This document shows positions 27,693 through 38,886 of a stretch of DNA of 41,581 nt, one piece after another. How positions within the stretch are numbered: the first letter of the stretch is position 1; each line of letters starts with the position of its first letter. Under the pieces are notes generated by a model. The model saw nothing but the letters and a program-made list of their open reading frames with translations. It did no database searches and was not told the origin of the DNA. This DNA comes from Clostridiaceae bacterium. Its GTDB lineage: Bacteria; Bacillota; Clostridia; Acetivibrionales; DUMB01. The stretch lies in contig DUMB01000065.1 in assembly GCA_012840085.1 (NCBI GenBank), forward strand, positions 1-41,581, read 5' to 3'. The position numbers were made by a program, and so were the translations under genes.

Positions 27693-28657
27693 TTTTTCTC
27701 CCCCTTTAGTTCTCTATCTTGTTGTGCTATTCTATCTAATTTACGCAATCTATGATTAACGCCTGATTTCCCCAAAGGCGGGTCTAACATCTCTCCAAGC
27801 TCTTTAAGACTTGCATCTCTGTATTTAAGCCTCAGCTCTGCAATCTCTCTCAATCCTTTAGGCAACTTGCCAAACCCAATATACTCACTGATATACTTTA
27901 TATTCTCTATATGTCTGACGGAAGCATTTACTGTTTTATCCAGGTTTGCAGTCTCACAATTAACCAGTCTGTTTACGTTATTCCTCATCTCCTTTATGAT
28001 TCTCACATTTTCCATTTCAAGAAGAGCTGCATGAGCACCCGTCACATTCAAAAAATCAACCAGATCTTCTCCTTCTTTCAGGTATGTAATAAAACTGCTT
28101 TTTCTCTTTATTATTTTCGGATTCAGGCCGAAATCCTTCATGAGACTGCACACTTCAAGGGCTGATTCCATGCTGTGGTTTGTTATCTCAAGATGATATG
28201 TCTTTTCAGGATCACTTATTGATCCGCCCGCTAAAAAAGCTCCTCTTAAGTAAGCTCTTTTGCAGCATATATCCATCCTGGGAAAATCCAACTTGCATAA
28301 CTTATCATTTGCTTTTGGATTATTTGCAATTTGCAGATTCAGACCTATGTTGTCTAAAAATTCATGCACTCCCAAAGAAGATGATATGACTACAATATAC
28401 GAAGTATGCTTTTTTAATTTTTTCCCTTTTCTAATTATAACTTGAGGATAAACATTAAAAATGCTTTTGGCTATGGAAAAAACTCTTCGTGCAAATGCAG
28501 CATTTTCAGTAGTAATACTTATACTAATACCCTCTCCGTCAGGTAAGTTTACAACGCCGCCTATTCTTATCACTGCTGCCAATTCAGAGTACATACAACA
28601 ATTATTATTTATTTCAACTCTACACAATTCATTTTTTACAGACGATGAAAATGACAA
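27689..28657 (-). CDS. whiA: WhiA family DNA-binding protein
   Basis: A 322-aa WhiA. The N-terminal two thirds have the LAGLIDADG-endonuclease-derived fold without the catalytic residues ([20 protein letters not shown]). The C-terminal helix-turn-helix region includes [20 protein letters not shown] and [15 protein letters not shown]. In Gram-positive bacteria WhiA influences cell division and, in actinobacteria, sporulation genes. The start is TTG at 28657 with GGGGG about 7 bases upstream, and [10 protein letters not shown] matches the usual beginning. It is translationally coupled to the Crh-like gene by an ATGA overlap. Confidence 0.95.
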   Translation of the reverse strand: MSFSSSVKNELCRVEINNNCCMYSELAAVIRIGGVVNLPDGEGISISITTENAAFARRVFSIAKSIFNVYPQVIIRKGKKLKKHTSYIVVISSSLGVHEFLDNIGLNLQIANNPKANDKLCKLDFPRMDICCKRAYLRGAFLAGGSISDPEKTYHLEITNHSMESALEVCSLMKDFGLNPKIIKRKSSFITYLKEGEDLVDFLNVTGAHAALLEMENVRIIKEMRNNVNRLVNCETANLDKTVNASVRHIENIKYISEYIGFGKLPKGLREIAELRLKYRDASLKELGEMLDPPLGKSGVNHRLRKLDRIAQQDRELKGEKK

Positions 28658-28812
28658 CGCGAAGCCCCCAAACCTTTCTACATTTGGTAGTTCTAAAATT
28701 AAGAAATATAATAAAGTAAAATAAACACAAAATGTTATATAATAAAATATATCACAATAATCGAAATTTTGTAAGTATTTATCTATTGCCCTAGCTATCT
28801 GAAAGGTTTACT

Positions 28813-30783
28813 TCAGGGGGAAATATCTTCCACATAAGCTCTTAGTATTTCCCCGACCCCCCAGGCTTGAGCAAAACACCCTCTTGGATAAAATGGGTAA
28901 TCACCGTCAAAAATCTCAGAAATCGAGCCCAGGCACGCGTCCTGCAAATGATCCCTGATCGGGTTGATGAAAAGCCTTACAGCTGCCTGCCTGCTTCTTT
29001 CGGAATACCGGTTTACTTTTAGAAAAGCTGTTATAAAATGTCCCAACAGCCAGGACCATGCAGTCCCCTGATGATATGCACCATCCCGTTGGTACCGGTC
29101 ACCTATGTAAATTCCCTTGTATCCTTCACATTCATATGAAAGACTTCTTAACCCATAAGGAATATATAAATGTTTCCATACCTTGTCCACTACTTTTTGC
29201 GCCTTTTCGCCTTCAATTACCGCATAGGGAAGGCTGACGGAAAGTATCTGATTGGGACGAATGCCGGCATCCTTGTAATTGTCTGTTATTACATCGTATA
29301 GGTATTGCCCCTCTTCATACCAGAACTTTTCAATAAACGAACTCTTTGTCTTTTCAGCCATGTTTTTATAATAATCAGGGTCTTCCCCAAAAGTGCGTGC
29401 AAAATTCTCCATTACCTTAAGTGCATTATACCAGAGAGCATTGACTTCAACAGGCTTGCCATGCCTTGGTGTTACCACCCAGCCGTCTACCTTGGCATCC
29501 ATCCAGGTAAGCTGAGTGTTTTCGTCTCCCGCAGTTATAAGATAATCCTTATCCATCCTTATACCAAATCTTGTCCCTTTAACATAAGATTCAATTATTT
29601 CTTTCAATACGGCATATATTTTATCTTTTACAAAATTGTAATCTTTTGTATATTCTGCAAACTTACCAGCAGCTTCAATATACCACAGCGCTGCATCAAC
29701 ACTGTTGTAGGCCGGTTCCTCCCCCTCGTCGGGAAACATGTTTGGTACAAGTCCATCCCTGATATATTTCGAAAATGTATACAATATTTGCCTTGCGTCA
29801 TCAAAACGTCCTGTCACAAGAGTCAAACCGGTAAGTGATATCATTGTATCCCTTCCCCAATCGGCAAACCAGGGATAGCCTGCTATAATAGTTTTTGCAT
29901 CAGTTGACTTCCTGTAAACAATAAATTTGTCCGCTGCTTCAACCAGACTTGCGGCAAAGGGGTCGGTAAAACCTGAAGCTTCAATTATACCTTTTATTCT
30001 CTCACGCTCTGCCTCTATTACTTCCCTTCCGTCAAGGCAATTCACATCATCTTCTACAGTCGCTGTCAAAGTTATATACATGTCCCTGCCAGGTTCAACC
30101 TGCACTTCAAAATATCCCGGAATATAGTGGTCTTCGGTATGGTTAAGACCGCGCTCCATCTCGACAGGGTATTGCATATTATAAAACCAGCAATCCTCAA
30201 TTTCTATAAACGTACCTTCATTACAATATATTCCGATGGTTAAATCAAGATTATAGGGATTGATTTTAATACCATTTGGGCATGTCTTCCGGCTGAACTG
30301 CATATGATGCCTTCTGGATTCCCCATGGTAATCTCTGAAGTTGACAAGAGGCGCAAGTCTAAGTTTTATACTGTTTTCACCATTGTTTATATGATAAGTT
30401 ACGCATACAGTATTTTTACCATATACCATACACACCTTTTTTTCAATCAGTATATCTTCAACTGCATATATAAAATTGGGAATATAGTCAAACTCAACCT
30501 GTTGGAGGTATCGAAAACCCTCCAGAACACATCCGGGTGTTTTAAAGGAATAAAGATCATAGTTTCTGTCATTTATCGAAATGCTCTCGTTAATCTGTGA
30601 AATAATCAGATGCCTCTGAACCGGTGGTTTAAGTGAAGCTATAAGCAAGCCATGGTATCTTCTTGTATTGGCGCCAATTAAAGTTGATGATGCAAACCCG
30701 CCAATTCCGTTAGTCAAAAGCCACTCTCTTTCAATCCCCCTATCGAAATTTCTCCAGTAAGATTTTCCGAATACCATTGCCAT
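28813..30783 (-). CDS. Glycogen debranching enzyme (amylo-alpha-1,6-glucosidase family)
   Basis: A 656-aa protein of the bacterial glycogen debranching family (COG3408), expected to hydrolyse alpha-1,6 branch points of glycogen or limit dextrins. The N-terminal beta-sandwich domain covers roughly residues 1-240 (REWLLTNGIGGFASSTLIGA; NTRRYHGLLIAS). The C-terminal (alpha/alpha)6 barrel carries PWFADWGRDTMISLTGLTL, EEPAYNSVDAALWYIEAAGK, and RDGAYHQGTAWSWLLGHF with likely catalytic acids. Length and order are typical. No signal peptide, so cytoplasmic. It separates yvcK from whiA, which are adjacent in most Firmicutes. GGGAGG lies 8 bases before the ATG. Confidence 0.93.
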   Translation of the reverse strand: MAMVFGKSYWRNFDRGIEREWLLTNGIGGFASSTLIGANTRRYHGLLIASLKPPVQRHLIISQINESISINDRNYDLYSFKTPGCVLEGFRYLQQVEFDYIPNFIYAVEDILIEKKVCMVYGKNTVCVTYHINNGENSIKLRLAPLVNFRDYHGESRRHHMQFSRKTCPNGIKINPYNLDLTIGIYCNEGTFIEIEDCWFYNMQYPVEMERGLNHTEDHYIPGYFEVQVEPGRDMYITLTATVEDDVNCLDGREVIEAERERIKGIIEASGFTDPFAASLVEAADKFIVYRKSTDAKTIIAGYPWFADWGRDTMISLTGLTLVTGRFDDARQILYTFSKYIRDGLVPNMFPDEGEEPAYNSVDAALWYIEAAGKFAEYTKDYNFVKDKIYAVLKEIIESYVKGTRFGIRMDKDYLITAGDENTQLTWMDAKVDGWVVTPRHGKPVEVNALWYNALKVMENFARTFGEDPDYYKNMAEKTKSSFIEKFWYEEGQYLYDVITDNYKDAGIRPNQILSVSLPYAVIEGEKAQKVVDKVWKHLYIPYGLRSLSYECEGYKGIYIGDRYQRDGAYHQGTAWSWLLGHFITAFLKVNRYSERSRQAAVRLFINPIRDHLQDACLGSISEIFDGDYPFYPRGCFAQAWGVGEILRAYVEDISP

Positions 30784-30820
30784 TAGTACATCCTCCCAGC
30801 AACATCGACTTGCTTAAATT

Positions 30821-30875
30821 GACTTTTTGTGCCAGGCAATGAGACAGCATGCTATCGAAATGCCTGAACAAAAAT
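30821..30875. repeat. 55-bp inverted-repeat element, short form
   Basis: GACTTTTTGTGCCAGGCAAT begins one arm and ATGCCTGAACAAAAA ends the other. Both ends match the ends of the larger element at 36839-37036: 23 of 28 bases on one side, and ATTTCGATAGC plus flanking bases on the other. It looks like an internally deleted copy. It lies between yvcK and the debranching-enzyme gene and could act as a hairpin terminator. Confidence 0.65.
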
Positions 30876-30926
30876 TATTTTATTATTATTCCCGGTTCAG
30901 GCTCATAAAATTCCATTGGGCTGGAA

Positions 30927-32255
30927 TTATACCTTGGTTTTTTTCAGTCTGTCTTTTATATAATAGTAGTCAATTGACCTTTTATTATCTTTTGAAAGGA
31001 CAGTTTCAGCTACAAGTTCCACGATTGTCGCAGCAAGCTTTCGGGAATTATGCCTGATATAATTGTTATTTATACTGACATAATCTCCTGTGATTACTTT
31101 TATTCCGGCCTTGTTCAAAAGTTCCATGTCAAGCCTTACCATTTCCGCCCCGTCGTCATTGTATTTTTTCTTTAAATAATCAGGAATATCAGCGGTATTC
31201 ACTATGCAGCAATCTATAATCCCTTTAAAGGAATGTTTTTCAATGGCACTGATATGATCAAACACAGAATAGCCGTCCGTCTCACCCGGTTGAGTCATTA
31301 CATTGCACACATATACTTTTAAGGCTTCAGAATTCCTTAGTGCCTCACACATTCCATTCACCAGAAGATTGGGTATAATACTGGTATAAAGGCTTCCTGG
31401 CCCTAAAATAATAATATCCGCCTCTTTTATGGCATCCAGTACCTCCTGAAGAGGTTTCGTCGGCTGTGGCTCAAGAAACACCTTTTTTATTTTTCCGGGA
31501 TGCCATTCATTGTGCTTCCCGATATTAGATTCACCGCAAATAACGGTTCCGTCTTCCAGTTCAGCGCATAGCTGCACATTGTCAAGGGTAACGGGAAGTA
31601 CTCTCCCCGTAACTGCAAGTACATCACACATTTTCTTTACTGCTTCCTCAAAACTTGAAGAAATCCCGTCCATGGCAGCAAGGAAGAGGTTTCCGAAACT
31701 CTGGCCTTTCAGCATTCCTTCCTTGAATCTGTACTGCAAAAGCTGCTGCATTATCGGCTCAGTATCAGCAAGAGCAAGTACGCAATTTCTTATATCACCA
31801 GGAGGCAACATTCCCAAATCCTGTCTCAGCACTCCTGAACCTCCACCATCGTCAGCTACTGTGACCACAGCCGTGATATTTGAACTAAACTCTTTAAGGC
31901 CTCTAAGCATGGTTGACAACCCTGTGCCGCCGCCTATCGCAATTATTTTTGGCCCGTTTATAAGTATGCGTTTCTCATATAAAAGACTGCTCAGTCTGTC
32001 TGCATCAAGAGAGATTTTGAATCCACCGTTTGAAATGGCATGAACCAGAGTCTTTGCAACTGATTTTACAGAAATAAAAATCAGAAAGCAGCCTGATATT
32101 ATCAGCAAAGCAGCCAGGGTCATTTCAACCGGCCTCACATTTGCCTTTCTAACCATAAATGCCAAACCGAAACTTATAAATGCAATCCCTAAAACCCCCA
32201 GTAGCAGCCATCTTTTAATCCGCATTCCAGGCCTGAGCCAGTCAGTAATTCTCAT
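30927..32255 (-). CDS. yvcK: YvcK/CofD-like gluconeogenesis factor
   Basis: A 442-aa protein. Two transmembrane helices lie near the N-terminus (residues 17-31 and about 41-61), followed by the CofD-like domain: [52 protein letters not shown] and [17 protein letters not shown]. YvcK proteins are needed for growth on gluconeogenic substrates and for correct cell-wall synthesis; they bind UDP-GlcNAc-type sugars. The start overlaps the rapZ stop (ATGA). The membrane-anchored form is common in clostridia, while the Bacillus protein lacks these helices. Confidence 0.94.
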   Translation of the reverse strand: MRITDWLRPGMRIKRWLLLGVLGIAFISFGLAFMVRKANVRPVEMTLAALLIISGCFLIFISVKSVAKTLVHAISNGGFKISLDADRLSSLLYEKRILINGPKIIAIGGGTGLSTMLRGLKEFSSNITAVVTVADDGGGSGVLRQDLGMLPPGDIRNCVLALADTEPIMQQLLQYRFKEGMLKGQSFGNLFLAAMDGISSSFEEAVKKMCDVLAVTGRVLPVTLDNVQLCAELEDGTVICGESNIGKHNEWHPGKIKKVFLEPQPTKPLQEVLDAIKEADIIILGPGSLYTSIIPNLLVNGMCEALRNSEALKVYVCNVMTQPGETDGYSVFDHISAIEKHSFKGIIDCCIVNTADIPDYLKKKYNDDGAEMVRLDMELLNKAGIKVITGDYVSINNNYIRHNSRKLAATIVELVAETVLSKDNKRSIDYYYIKDRLKKTKV

Positions 32256-33127
32256 CTACCAGCACCTCTGTTATCTTTATCAATATCTCTATGTTCTATG
32301 ATCACACTATGCTGCTTTTCAAGCAACCTTTGGTAAAGCTCATCTGCAATAGCCACTGATCTGTGTCTGCCTCCGGTACATCCTATACCTATAACAAGTG
32401 AAGCCTTTCCTTCCTTAACATAATTAGGTATAAGAAATTCCAGCATATCCGTCAGCTTGTCCAAAAATCTGGTCGTCTCTTCAAACTTCAGAACATAATT
32501 TTTTACAACTTCACTTCTTCCGGTCAATTTTTTCATTGAATTTATATAGTATGGATTCGGTATAAATCTTACGTCAAAAACCAGGTCACAATCTATAGGT
32601 ATTCCGTATTTGAATCCAAAAGACATTATATTTATAATTATTCCTTTATATGTCTTTTCATCACCAATTATGCGTACTATTTCCTCCTTTAATTGCCTGG
32701 GAGTAAGGTTTGACGTGTCAATTATGTGATCTGCCTTTTCCTTTACTTTTTTAAGCATCTGGCGTTCTTCAATAATTCCCTTTATAAGCCTTCCTTCCGG
32801 GGCCAGGGGGTGGGTACGCCTGCTTTCTTTAAATCTTTTAATAAGCACATTGTCTGACGCTTCCATAAACAATATTTCATAACTAAACCCGTCTTCCTTT
32901 AATGTCTCTAATGCAGGAAACAGGTCATTAAAGAGTTCTCCTCCCCTTATATCTATTACAAGGGCTACTTTATCCATTTTTCCATTGCTCTGGAAACACA
33001 CCTCAGCAAATTTGGGAATGAGTGAAGGAGGCAGATTATCAACGCAAAAGAAACCCAGATCCTCCAGATAGTTCGCAACCAAGCTCTTACCTGCACCGGA
33101 TATCCCAGTAATAATAAAAATCCTCAT
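32252..33127 (-). CDS. rapZ: RNase adapter/nucleotide-binding protein RapZ (YvcJ)
   Basis: A 291-aa P-loop protein of the RapZ/YvcJ family. The Walker A is [10 protein letters not shown], followed by the family-specific [14 protein letters not shown]. The C-terminal domain has [20 protein letters not shown] and [16 protein letters not shown]. In Gram-negatives RapZ controls glucosamine-6-phosphate synthase through small RNAs; in Firmicutes the role is less clear but the gene is always linked to yvcK and whiA, as here. An in-frame TTG at 33130 is an alternative start. It lies 18 bp after murB. Confidence 0.95.
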   Translation of the reverse strand: MRIFIITGISGAGKSLVANYLEDLGFFCVDNLPPSLIPKFAEVCFQSNGKMDKVALVIDIRGGELFNDLFPALETLKEDGFSYEILFMEASDNVLIKRFKESRRTHPLAPEGRLIKGIIEERQMLKKVKEKADHIIDTSNLTPRQLKEEIVRIIGDEKTYKGIIINIMSFGFKYGIPIDCDLVFDVRFIPNPYYINSMKKLTGRSEVVKNYVLKFEETTRFLDKLTDMLEFLIPNYVKEGKASLVIGIGCTGGRHRSVAIADELYQRLLEKQHSVIIEHRDIDKDNRGAGR

Positions 33128-33144
33128 CAATAATATTCCCCCTC

Positions 33145-34059
33145 TTAATCTTCACCGACAATCTTTACCTCGGTTTGAAGTTCAACTCCGAATTCTGATT
33201 TTACTTTGTCCTGTACAAATTTTATCAGTGCAATTATATCTTTAGCCGTCGCATTTCCATTATTGACAATAAATCCGCAGTGCTTATTTGAAACCTGGGC
33301 TCCCCCGATAGAATATCCCCTCAGTCCACAGCTCTCTATAAGCTGGCCTGAATAATACCCCTCCGGTCTTTTGAAAACACTCCCGGCACTGGGCATATCC
33401 AGAGGTTGTTTTTCTTTCCTTCTCTTTGCCAGATCATCCATCAGTGCTTTAATTTCACTGCAGTTTCCTTTGCGCAGTTTAAGCCGGGATTTGAGCACTA
33501 TTCCGCCATTTGTCTGTATAAAACTGGTTCTGTATCCAAACTGGTGCTGCTCATATTCTATCTCTTTTACAAATCCCTGCCTATCCAGATACCTCGTCCA
33601 TACAACAACATCTTTCATCTCTCCGTAATATGCTCCGGCGTTCATTACAACAGCACCACCAAGGGTACCTGGTATACCCGAAGCAAATTCAAGCCCTGTC
33701 AAACTGTTCTTTAACGCGATGTTTGAGAGTTTCGAAAGCAGAATGCCTGATTCAGCCTCAATCATATCATCACAGACTCTGAAATTTTGAAGTCCGCCAA
33801 AAGTTTTTATAACTACTCCTCTTATGCCCTTGTCTTTGACAATAAGGTTGGTGCCATTGCCCATTACAAAAAACGGATATTCTCTTTCCCTGCATATCTG
33901 CACAATTTCGATCAATTGATCCGTATTTTGCGGCAAAACCAATAAATCGGCATTTCCTCCAACCTTAAAGGAAGTATGTTTCGACATTGGCTCATCTATT
34001 AAAACATTTTCTTTGCCTACTATATTTCTAATCAGCTCTGCGACCAATTCTTTCTGCAA
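33145..34059 (-). CDS. murB: UDP-N-acetylenolpyruvoylglucosamine reductase
   Basis: A 304-aa FAD enzyme that reduces UDP-GlcNAc-enolpyruvate to UDP-MurNAc in peptidoglycan synthesis, using NADPH. FAD-binding segments are [20 protein letters not shown] and [19 protein letters not shown]. The catalytic Ser lies in [20 protein letters not shown], and [20 protein letters not shown] precedes the C-terminus. It lacks the extra loop of type I enzymes, so it is type II. The start is TTG at 34059, 10 bases after AAGGAG. Confidence 0.96.
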   Translation of the reverse strand: MQKELVAELIRNIVGKENVLIDEPMSKHTSFKVGGNADLLVLPQNTDQLIEIVQICREREYPFFVMGNGTNLIVKDKGIRGVVIKTFGGLQNFRVCDDMIEAESGILLSKLSNIALKNSLTGLEFASGIPGTLGGAVVMNAGAYYGEMKDVVVWTRYLDRQGFVKEIEYEQHQFGYRTSFIQTNGGIVLKSRLKLRKGNCSEIKALMDDLAKRRKEKQPLDMPSAGSVFKRPEGYYSGQLIESCGLRGYSIGGAQVSNKHCGFIVNNGNATAKDIIALIKFVQDKVKSEFGVELQTEVKIVGED

Positions 34060-34083
34060 AAATCAAACACTCCTTCATACAAA

Positions 34084-34215
34084 AAGCTTTTTACTTTTTT
34101 AGCTTTTAGCTACTAAACTTTAACTTTCAGCTCTTAACCTCTAACATCTAGCCTATAACTTCCAACTTTCAGCTTTTAACTTTTAAGTTTTAACTTTGAG
34201 TTTTTTACTTTTTGG
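34084..34215. repeat. Degenerate repeat-rich spacer upstream of murB
   Basis: The plus strand is a patchwork of CTTTTAACT- and CAGCTTTTAAC-like units. The longest pair, AACTTTCAGCTCTTAAC and AACTTTCAGCTTTTAAC, lies near 34121-34137 and 34164-34180 with one mismatch. It is part of a 349-bp gap (34060-34408) without a gene; I found no clear promoter in it. Confidence 0.55.
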
Positions 34216-34408
34216 TTTTATGAGAGATTACTTCACAATTCTTTTTCACTATGTTTGATATATATGCAGAAAATAAGACTTTTTATACTCTTTTTCATTT
34301 ATACGCTTTTTTTTACACGTTTTTTTGATTAACTGCCATGTTTCAGTTTAGCCTTCCATATGTTACTGCGCAAACAGGCAGCTGCGTAATAATATTCGAG
34401 CTTCGCTC

Positions 34409-35134
34409 TTATATCAGATTAAGCCGTCTTTTTTTCTGCAATATATATTCTTCAAATCTCTCTACCGAGGTACTCAGCACCAAATCCTCAGAAACTTTTA
34501 CTTTGTCAAATAATTTCAGTACATTATCAAAGCAGCCTACTTCAAAACTTATATGTGCATCGCTGCTGCAAACCATCTGAACCCCCATTTCACAGCAGGC
34601 ACGTATAAATTTTTCACAGTTTTCTTCACATCCCTTTCTTACATCAAAGGAATGGTTGTTTATCTCTATCAATTTCTTGTTTTCCGCAGCGGCCTTTACA
34701 ACCTTTTCTATGTCTACCTGAAACACCGGATTTCCCGGATGGGCAATTACATCAACATAGGGATTTTCCAGAACTTTTATTAAAGCGTTTGTATGTTGCT
34801 CTACAGTTGCCGGCTTTATACATACATCATGGAGACTTGCGATAACAAAATCCAGTCTTTTAAGGTATCCCGCCGGCACATCCAAATTGCCCGAATAATC
34901 AATTATATTTGCCTCAACACCTTTTGCTACTCTTACTCCACATATTTCATTGGGTATCACTTTTAAATTAGCAAAATGAAGAAGTGAGGGTGCTCCTTCC
35001 ATGGAAGGACCATGATCGGTTACAATAAACATCTCTATACCTTTATTGGCCGCTTCTCTTGCAATTTCCTGAACTGTGCTGTATGCATGACCACTTGAAA
35101 TGGTATGTACGTGTGCGTCTACTACTAGTTTCAA
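34409..35134 (-). CDS. PHP-domain phosphoesterase (YcdX-like)
   Basis: A 241-aa PHP-family metal-dependent phosphoesterase. Metal-binding motifs are VDAHVHTISSGHAYST at the N-terminus, FIVTDHGPSMEG, ASLHD, and IAHPGNP, with SSDAHIS near the C-terminus, as in the trinuclear zinc YcdX group. The natural substrate is not known. The start is TTG at 35134 with GGAGG 7 bases upstream. It sits between hprK and murB, a common position in clostridia. Confidence 0.9.
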   Translation of the reverse strand: MKLVVDAHVHTISSGHAYSTVQEIAREAANKGIEMFIVTDHGPSMEGAPSLLHFANLKVIPNEICGVRVAKGVEANIIDYSGNLDVPAGYLKRLDFVIASLHDVCIKPATVEQHTNALIKVLENPYVDVIAHPGNPVFQVDIEKVVKAAAENKKLIEINNHSFDVRKGCEENCEKFIRACCEMGVQMVCSSDAHISFEVGCFDNVLKLFDKVKVSEDLVLSTSVERFEEYILQKKRRLNLI

Positions 35135-35277
35135 TTCTGAACCTCCTGCAATTCTGCCGCATTTTCCCTTTATTTTATTATCTTATTTACTTTTTATTGC
35201 CACTTATTTTTTCTTTATTCTTAGTTAAACTACTGTAATTCTTTTTTTATTTTCCTGGTGGTTTGCATGCTCTTCAT

Positions 35278-36207
35278 TTATTCCTGTGATTCTCTTAATT
35301 CCCTCATCATTCTGTCACTTAGCACTTTCGCAGCATTATAGCCCATGCTCTTCTGCCTTGTATTCATTGCCGCAACTTCAACAATAATGGCAAGATTGCG
35401 CCCGGGCCGTACAGGAATGGTAAGTGAAGGCACCTTTATTCCCAATATTTCAGTATACTGGTCATCCAGGCCAAGTCTGTCATAATTTTTGTTTTCATCC
35501 CAGAGCTCAAGATTTATGATGAGGCTTATTGTTTCCATAACCTTAACCGAACCCATGCCATAAAGGTTCTTAACATCAAGTATCCCTACTCCGCGAATTT
35601 CAATAAAATGCCTGATTCTGTCCGGTGCTGTGGCAAGAAGGGTCTTGTCAGACACTCTCCTTATTTCCACCAGATCATCAGCTATAAGCCTGTGACCCCT
35701 CTTGACCAGTTCGAGAGCAGTCTCACTTTTGCCTACACCGCTTTCACCAAGTATCAGTATTCCTTCTCCGTATACCTCTACAAGAACACCATGCTTTGTT
35801 ACCCTTGGAGCAAGCTGTACATTCAAATACCTGATTAACCCGCCTAAAAATATCGATGTTATATCTTGTGTCCTCAGAATAGGTATTTTATATTTTTTTG
35901 AGACTTCAATCATCTCGGGGAAAATCTCCAGACCCCTGGTTATGACAGCGCAGGGGAAGGAGTAGCTAAAAAGATTATCAAGCCTGTCATATCTTTCTCC
36001 AGGCGACAGCGACTCCAGATAAGACGTTTCAACTTTCCCGATAATTTGAACTCTGTCCGCTCCGAAATAATCTAAATATCCCGCAAGCTGTAAGCCCGGC
36101 CTGTTGACGTCCGGTGTTGTAACCAACACGTCCTCCAAAACTCCACTTTCAGTAACAACTTCGAGCTGAAATTCTTCAACTATTTCTTTTAAAGTAACAC
36201 TAAACAT
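35278..36207 (-). CDS. hprK: HPr kinase/phosphorylase
   Basis: A 309-aa bifunctional enzyme that phosphorylates and dephosphorylates Ser46 of HPr or Crh according to the energy state, the trigger of carbon catabolite repression. The P-loop is ILGESGVGKSETALELVKRG, the catalytic His lies in RVTKHGVLVEVYGEG, and the HprK signature is EIRGVGILDVKNLYG. The N-terminal DRTGG-like domain covers about residues 1-130. GGAGG precedes the ATG, next to a small hairpin (AACTAC/GTAGTT, 36221-36236). Its likely target, the Crh-like protein at 27429-27692, is encoded in the same cluster. Confidence 0.96.
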   Translation of the reverse strand: MFSVTLKEIVEEFQLEVVTESGVLEDVLVTTPDVNRPGLQLAGYLDYFGADRVQIIGKVETSYLESLSPGERYDRLDNLFSYSFPCAVITRGLEIFPEMIEVSKKYKIPILRTQDITSIFLGGLIRYLNVQLAPRVTKHGVLVEVYGEGILILGESGVGKSETALELVKRGHRLIADDLVEIRRVSDKTLLATAPDRIRHFIEIRGVGILDVKNLYGMGSVKVMETISLIINLELWDENKNYDRLGLDDQYTEILGIKVPSLTIPVRPGRNLAIIVEVAAMNTRQKSMGYNAAKVLSDRMMRELRESQE

Positions 36208-36486
36208 TATTATACCTCCAAACTACACACGTAGTTCAAGCCATTCTAATTATATACCAAGCATCTGAAAAAGAAAACAACATTACATAAATTTACAAGA
36301 TATCACCTCTAAATATGGCATTTTGTAAACACACATATGCAAACATACAGATAATATAAGTCCATTTATCCTATAATGTGAATATGTTTATTCAGCCTCA
36401 GAGACATGAGAAACTTAAAGAAAAAGTGCAAAACTGCATAAAATAACCTAAGACCTGCATGAATAAAACAATACACAATAAAACTA
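36208..36486. other. Spacer between hprK and the tRNA genes
   Basis: About 280 bp without a gene. Besides the small hairpin near the hprK ribosome binding site there is a TATAAT-like box about 55 bases upstream of hprK (GGTATATAATTAG on the minus strand), but no matching -35 box. Nothing else recognised. Confidence 0.4.
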
Positions 36487-36511
36487 AAAGCTCCTGAATA
36501 TCAGGAGCTTT
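36487..36511 (-). terminator. Terminator of the tRNA-Gly transcript
   Basis: Perfect 11-bp arms AAAGCTCCTGA (36487-36497) and TCAGGAGCTTT (36501-36511) with a 3-base loop. On the minus strand the stem is followed by TAGTTTTATTG. It lies 9 bases after the CCA end of the second tRNA. Confidence 0.85.
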
Positions 36512-36519
36512 CAAAAACT

Positions 36520-36593
36520 TGGAGCGGGTGATGGGAATCGAACCCACGCAATCAGCTTGGAAGGCTGATGTTCTACCATTGAACTACACCCGC
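36520..36593 (-). tRNA. tRNA-Gly, anticodon TCC
   Basis: Minus-strand cloverleaf with acceptor arm GCGGGTG/CACCCGC, D-loop AGTTCAATGGTAGAAC, anticodon loop CTTCCAA, T-loop GGTTCGATTCC, discriminator T and encoded CCA. 74 bases with CCA. Reads GGA and GGG codons. Confidence 0.97.
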
Positions 36594-36601
36594 AGGAATG
36601 T

Positions 36602-36676
36602 TGGAGCGGGTTACGAGATTCGAACTCGCGACTTTCACCTTGGCAAGGTGACACTCTACCACTGAGTTAAACCCGC
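36602..36676 (-). tRNA. tRNA-Gly, anticodon GCC
   Basis: Minus-strand cloverleaf with acceptor arm GCGGGTT/AACCCGC, D-loop AACTCAGTGGTAGAGT, anticodon loop TTGCCAA, T-loop AGTTCGAATCT, discriminator T and encoded CCA. 75 bases with CCA. It is transcribed first, 8 bases before the tRNA-Gly(TCC). Confidence 0.97.
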
Positions 36677-36698
36677 ACAAAATCAACTTGCAGAGGAT

Positions 36699-36727
36699 AT
36701 TATACACACTGCAAACAATATTGTCAA
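36699..36727 (-). promoter_or_regulatory. Consensus sigma-A promoter of the tRNA-Gly pair
   Basis: On the minus strand TTGACA (36722-36727) and TATAAT (36699-36704) are perfect and separated by 17 bases. Transcription should start near 36692, 16 bases before the first tRNA. This is the best promoter in the window. Confidence 0.92.
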
Positions 36728-36838
36728 GAAGCAAATTGTAATTAATTTGTGGAACAATATGGTACATATCGCTGGAATGCAGTTCTTATAACATAAGAGC
36801 TTAATATGTCATGACAGGATAACACGATAACTCAATTT

Positions 36839-37036
36839 AACTTGTTGTGCCGGTATTTCGATAGCAGGAATTCCTATTACTGGCTTAAAAGCCAATAAGC
36901 TTGCTATAGAACAGTTAATATACCCGTTACGAGGCAAATCAATTTGTTTTGCTCATTAAAATTGCCTTATCCTTCACTTCGCTAACTGTCTCTAAAGCTC
37001 TCAACGAAGCTATTTCATTACCTGGCACAACAAGTT
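36839..37036. mobile_element. 198-bp MITE-like element with imperfect terminal inverted repeats
   Basis: The ends AACTTGTTGTGCC (36839-36851) and GGCACAACAAGTT (37024-37036) are perfect inverted repeats. The similarity continues inward (GGTATTTCGATAGC against GGTAATGAAATAGC). The interior has small hairpins such as TGGCTTAAAAGCCA and no frame. A 55-bp relative with the same two ends lies at 30821-30875. It fills most of the space between the tRNA promoter and gdhA and ends 12 bp from the gdhA stop. No transposase is nearby. Confidence 0.65.
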
Positions 37037-37048
37037 TATCAAGTTCAC

Positions 37049-38886
<1,838 letters not shown>

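Noticed and set aside
36573..36767. 64-aa minus-strand frame across the tRNA genes
   Set aside because: It is the translation of tRNA-Gly(GCC) and its promoter; a classic spurious ORF over tRNAs.
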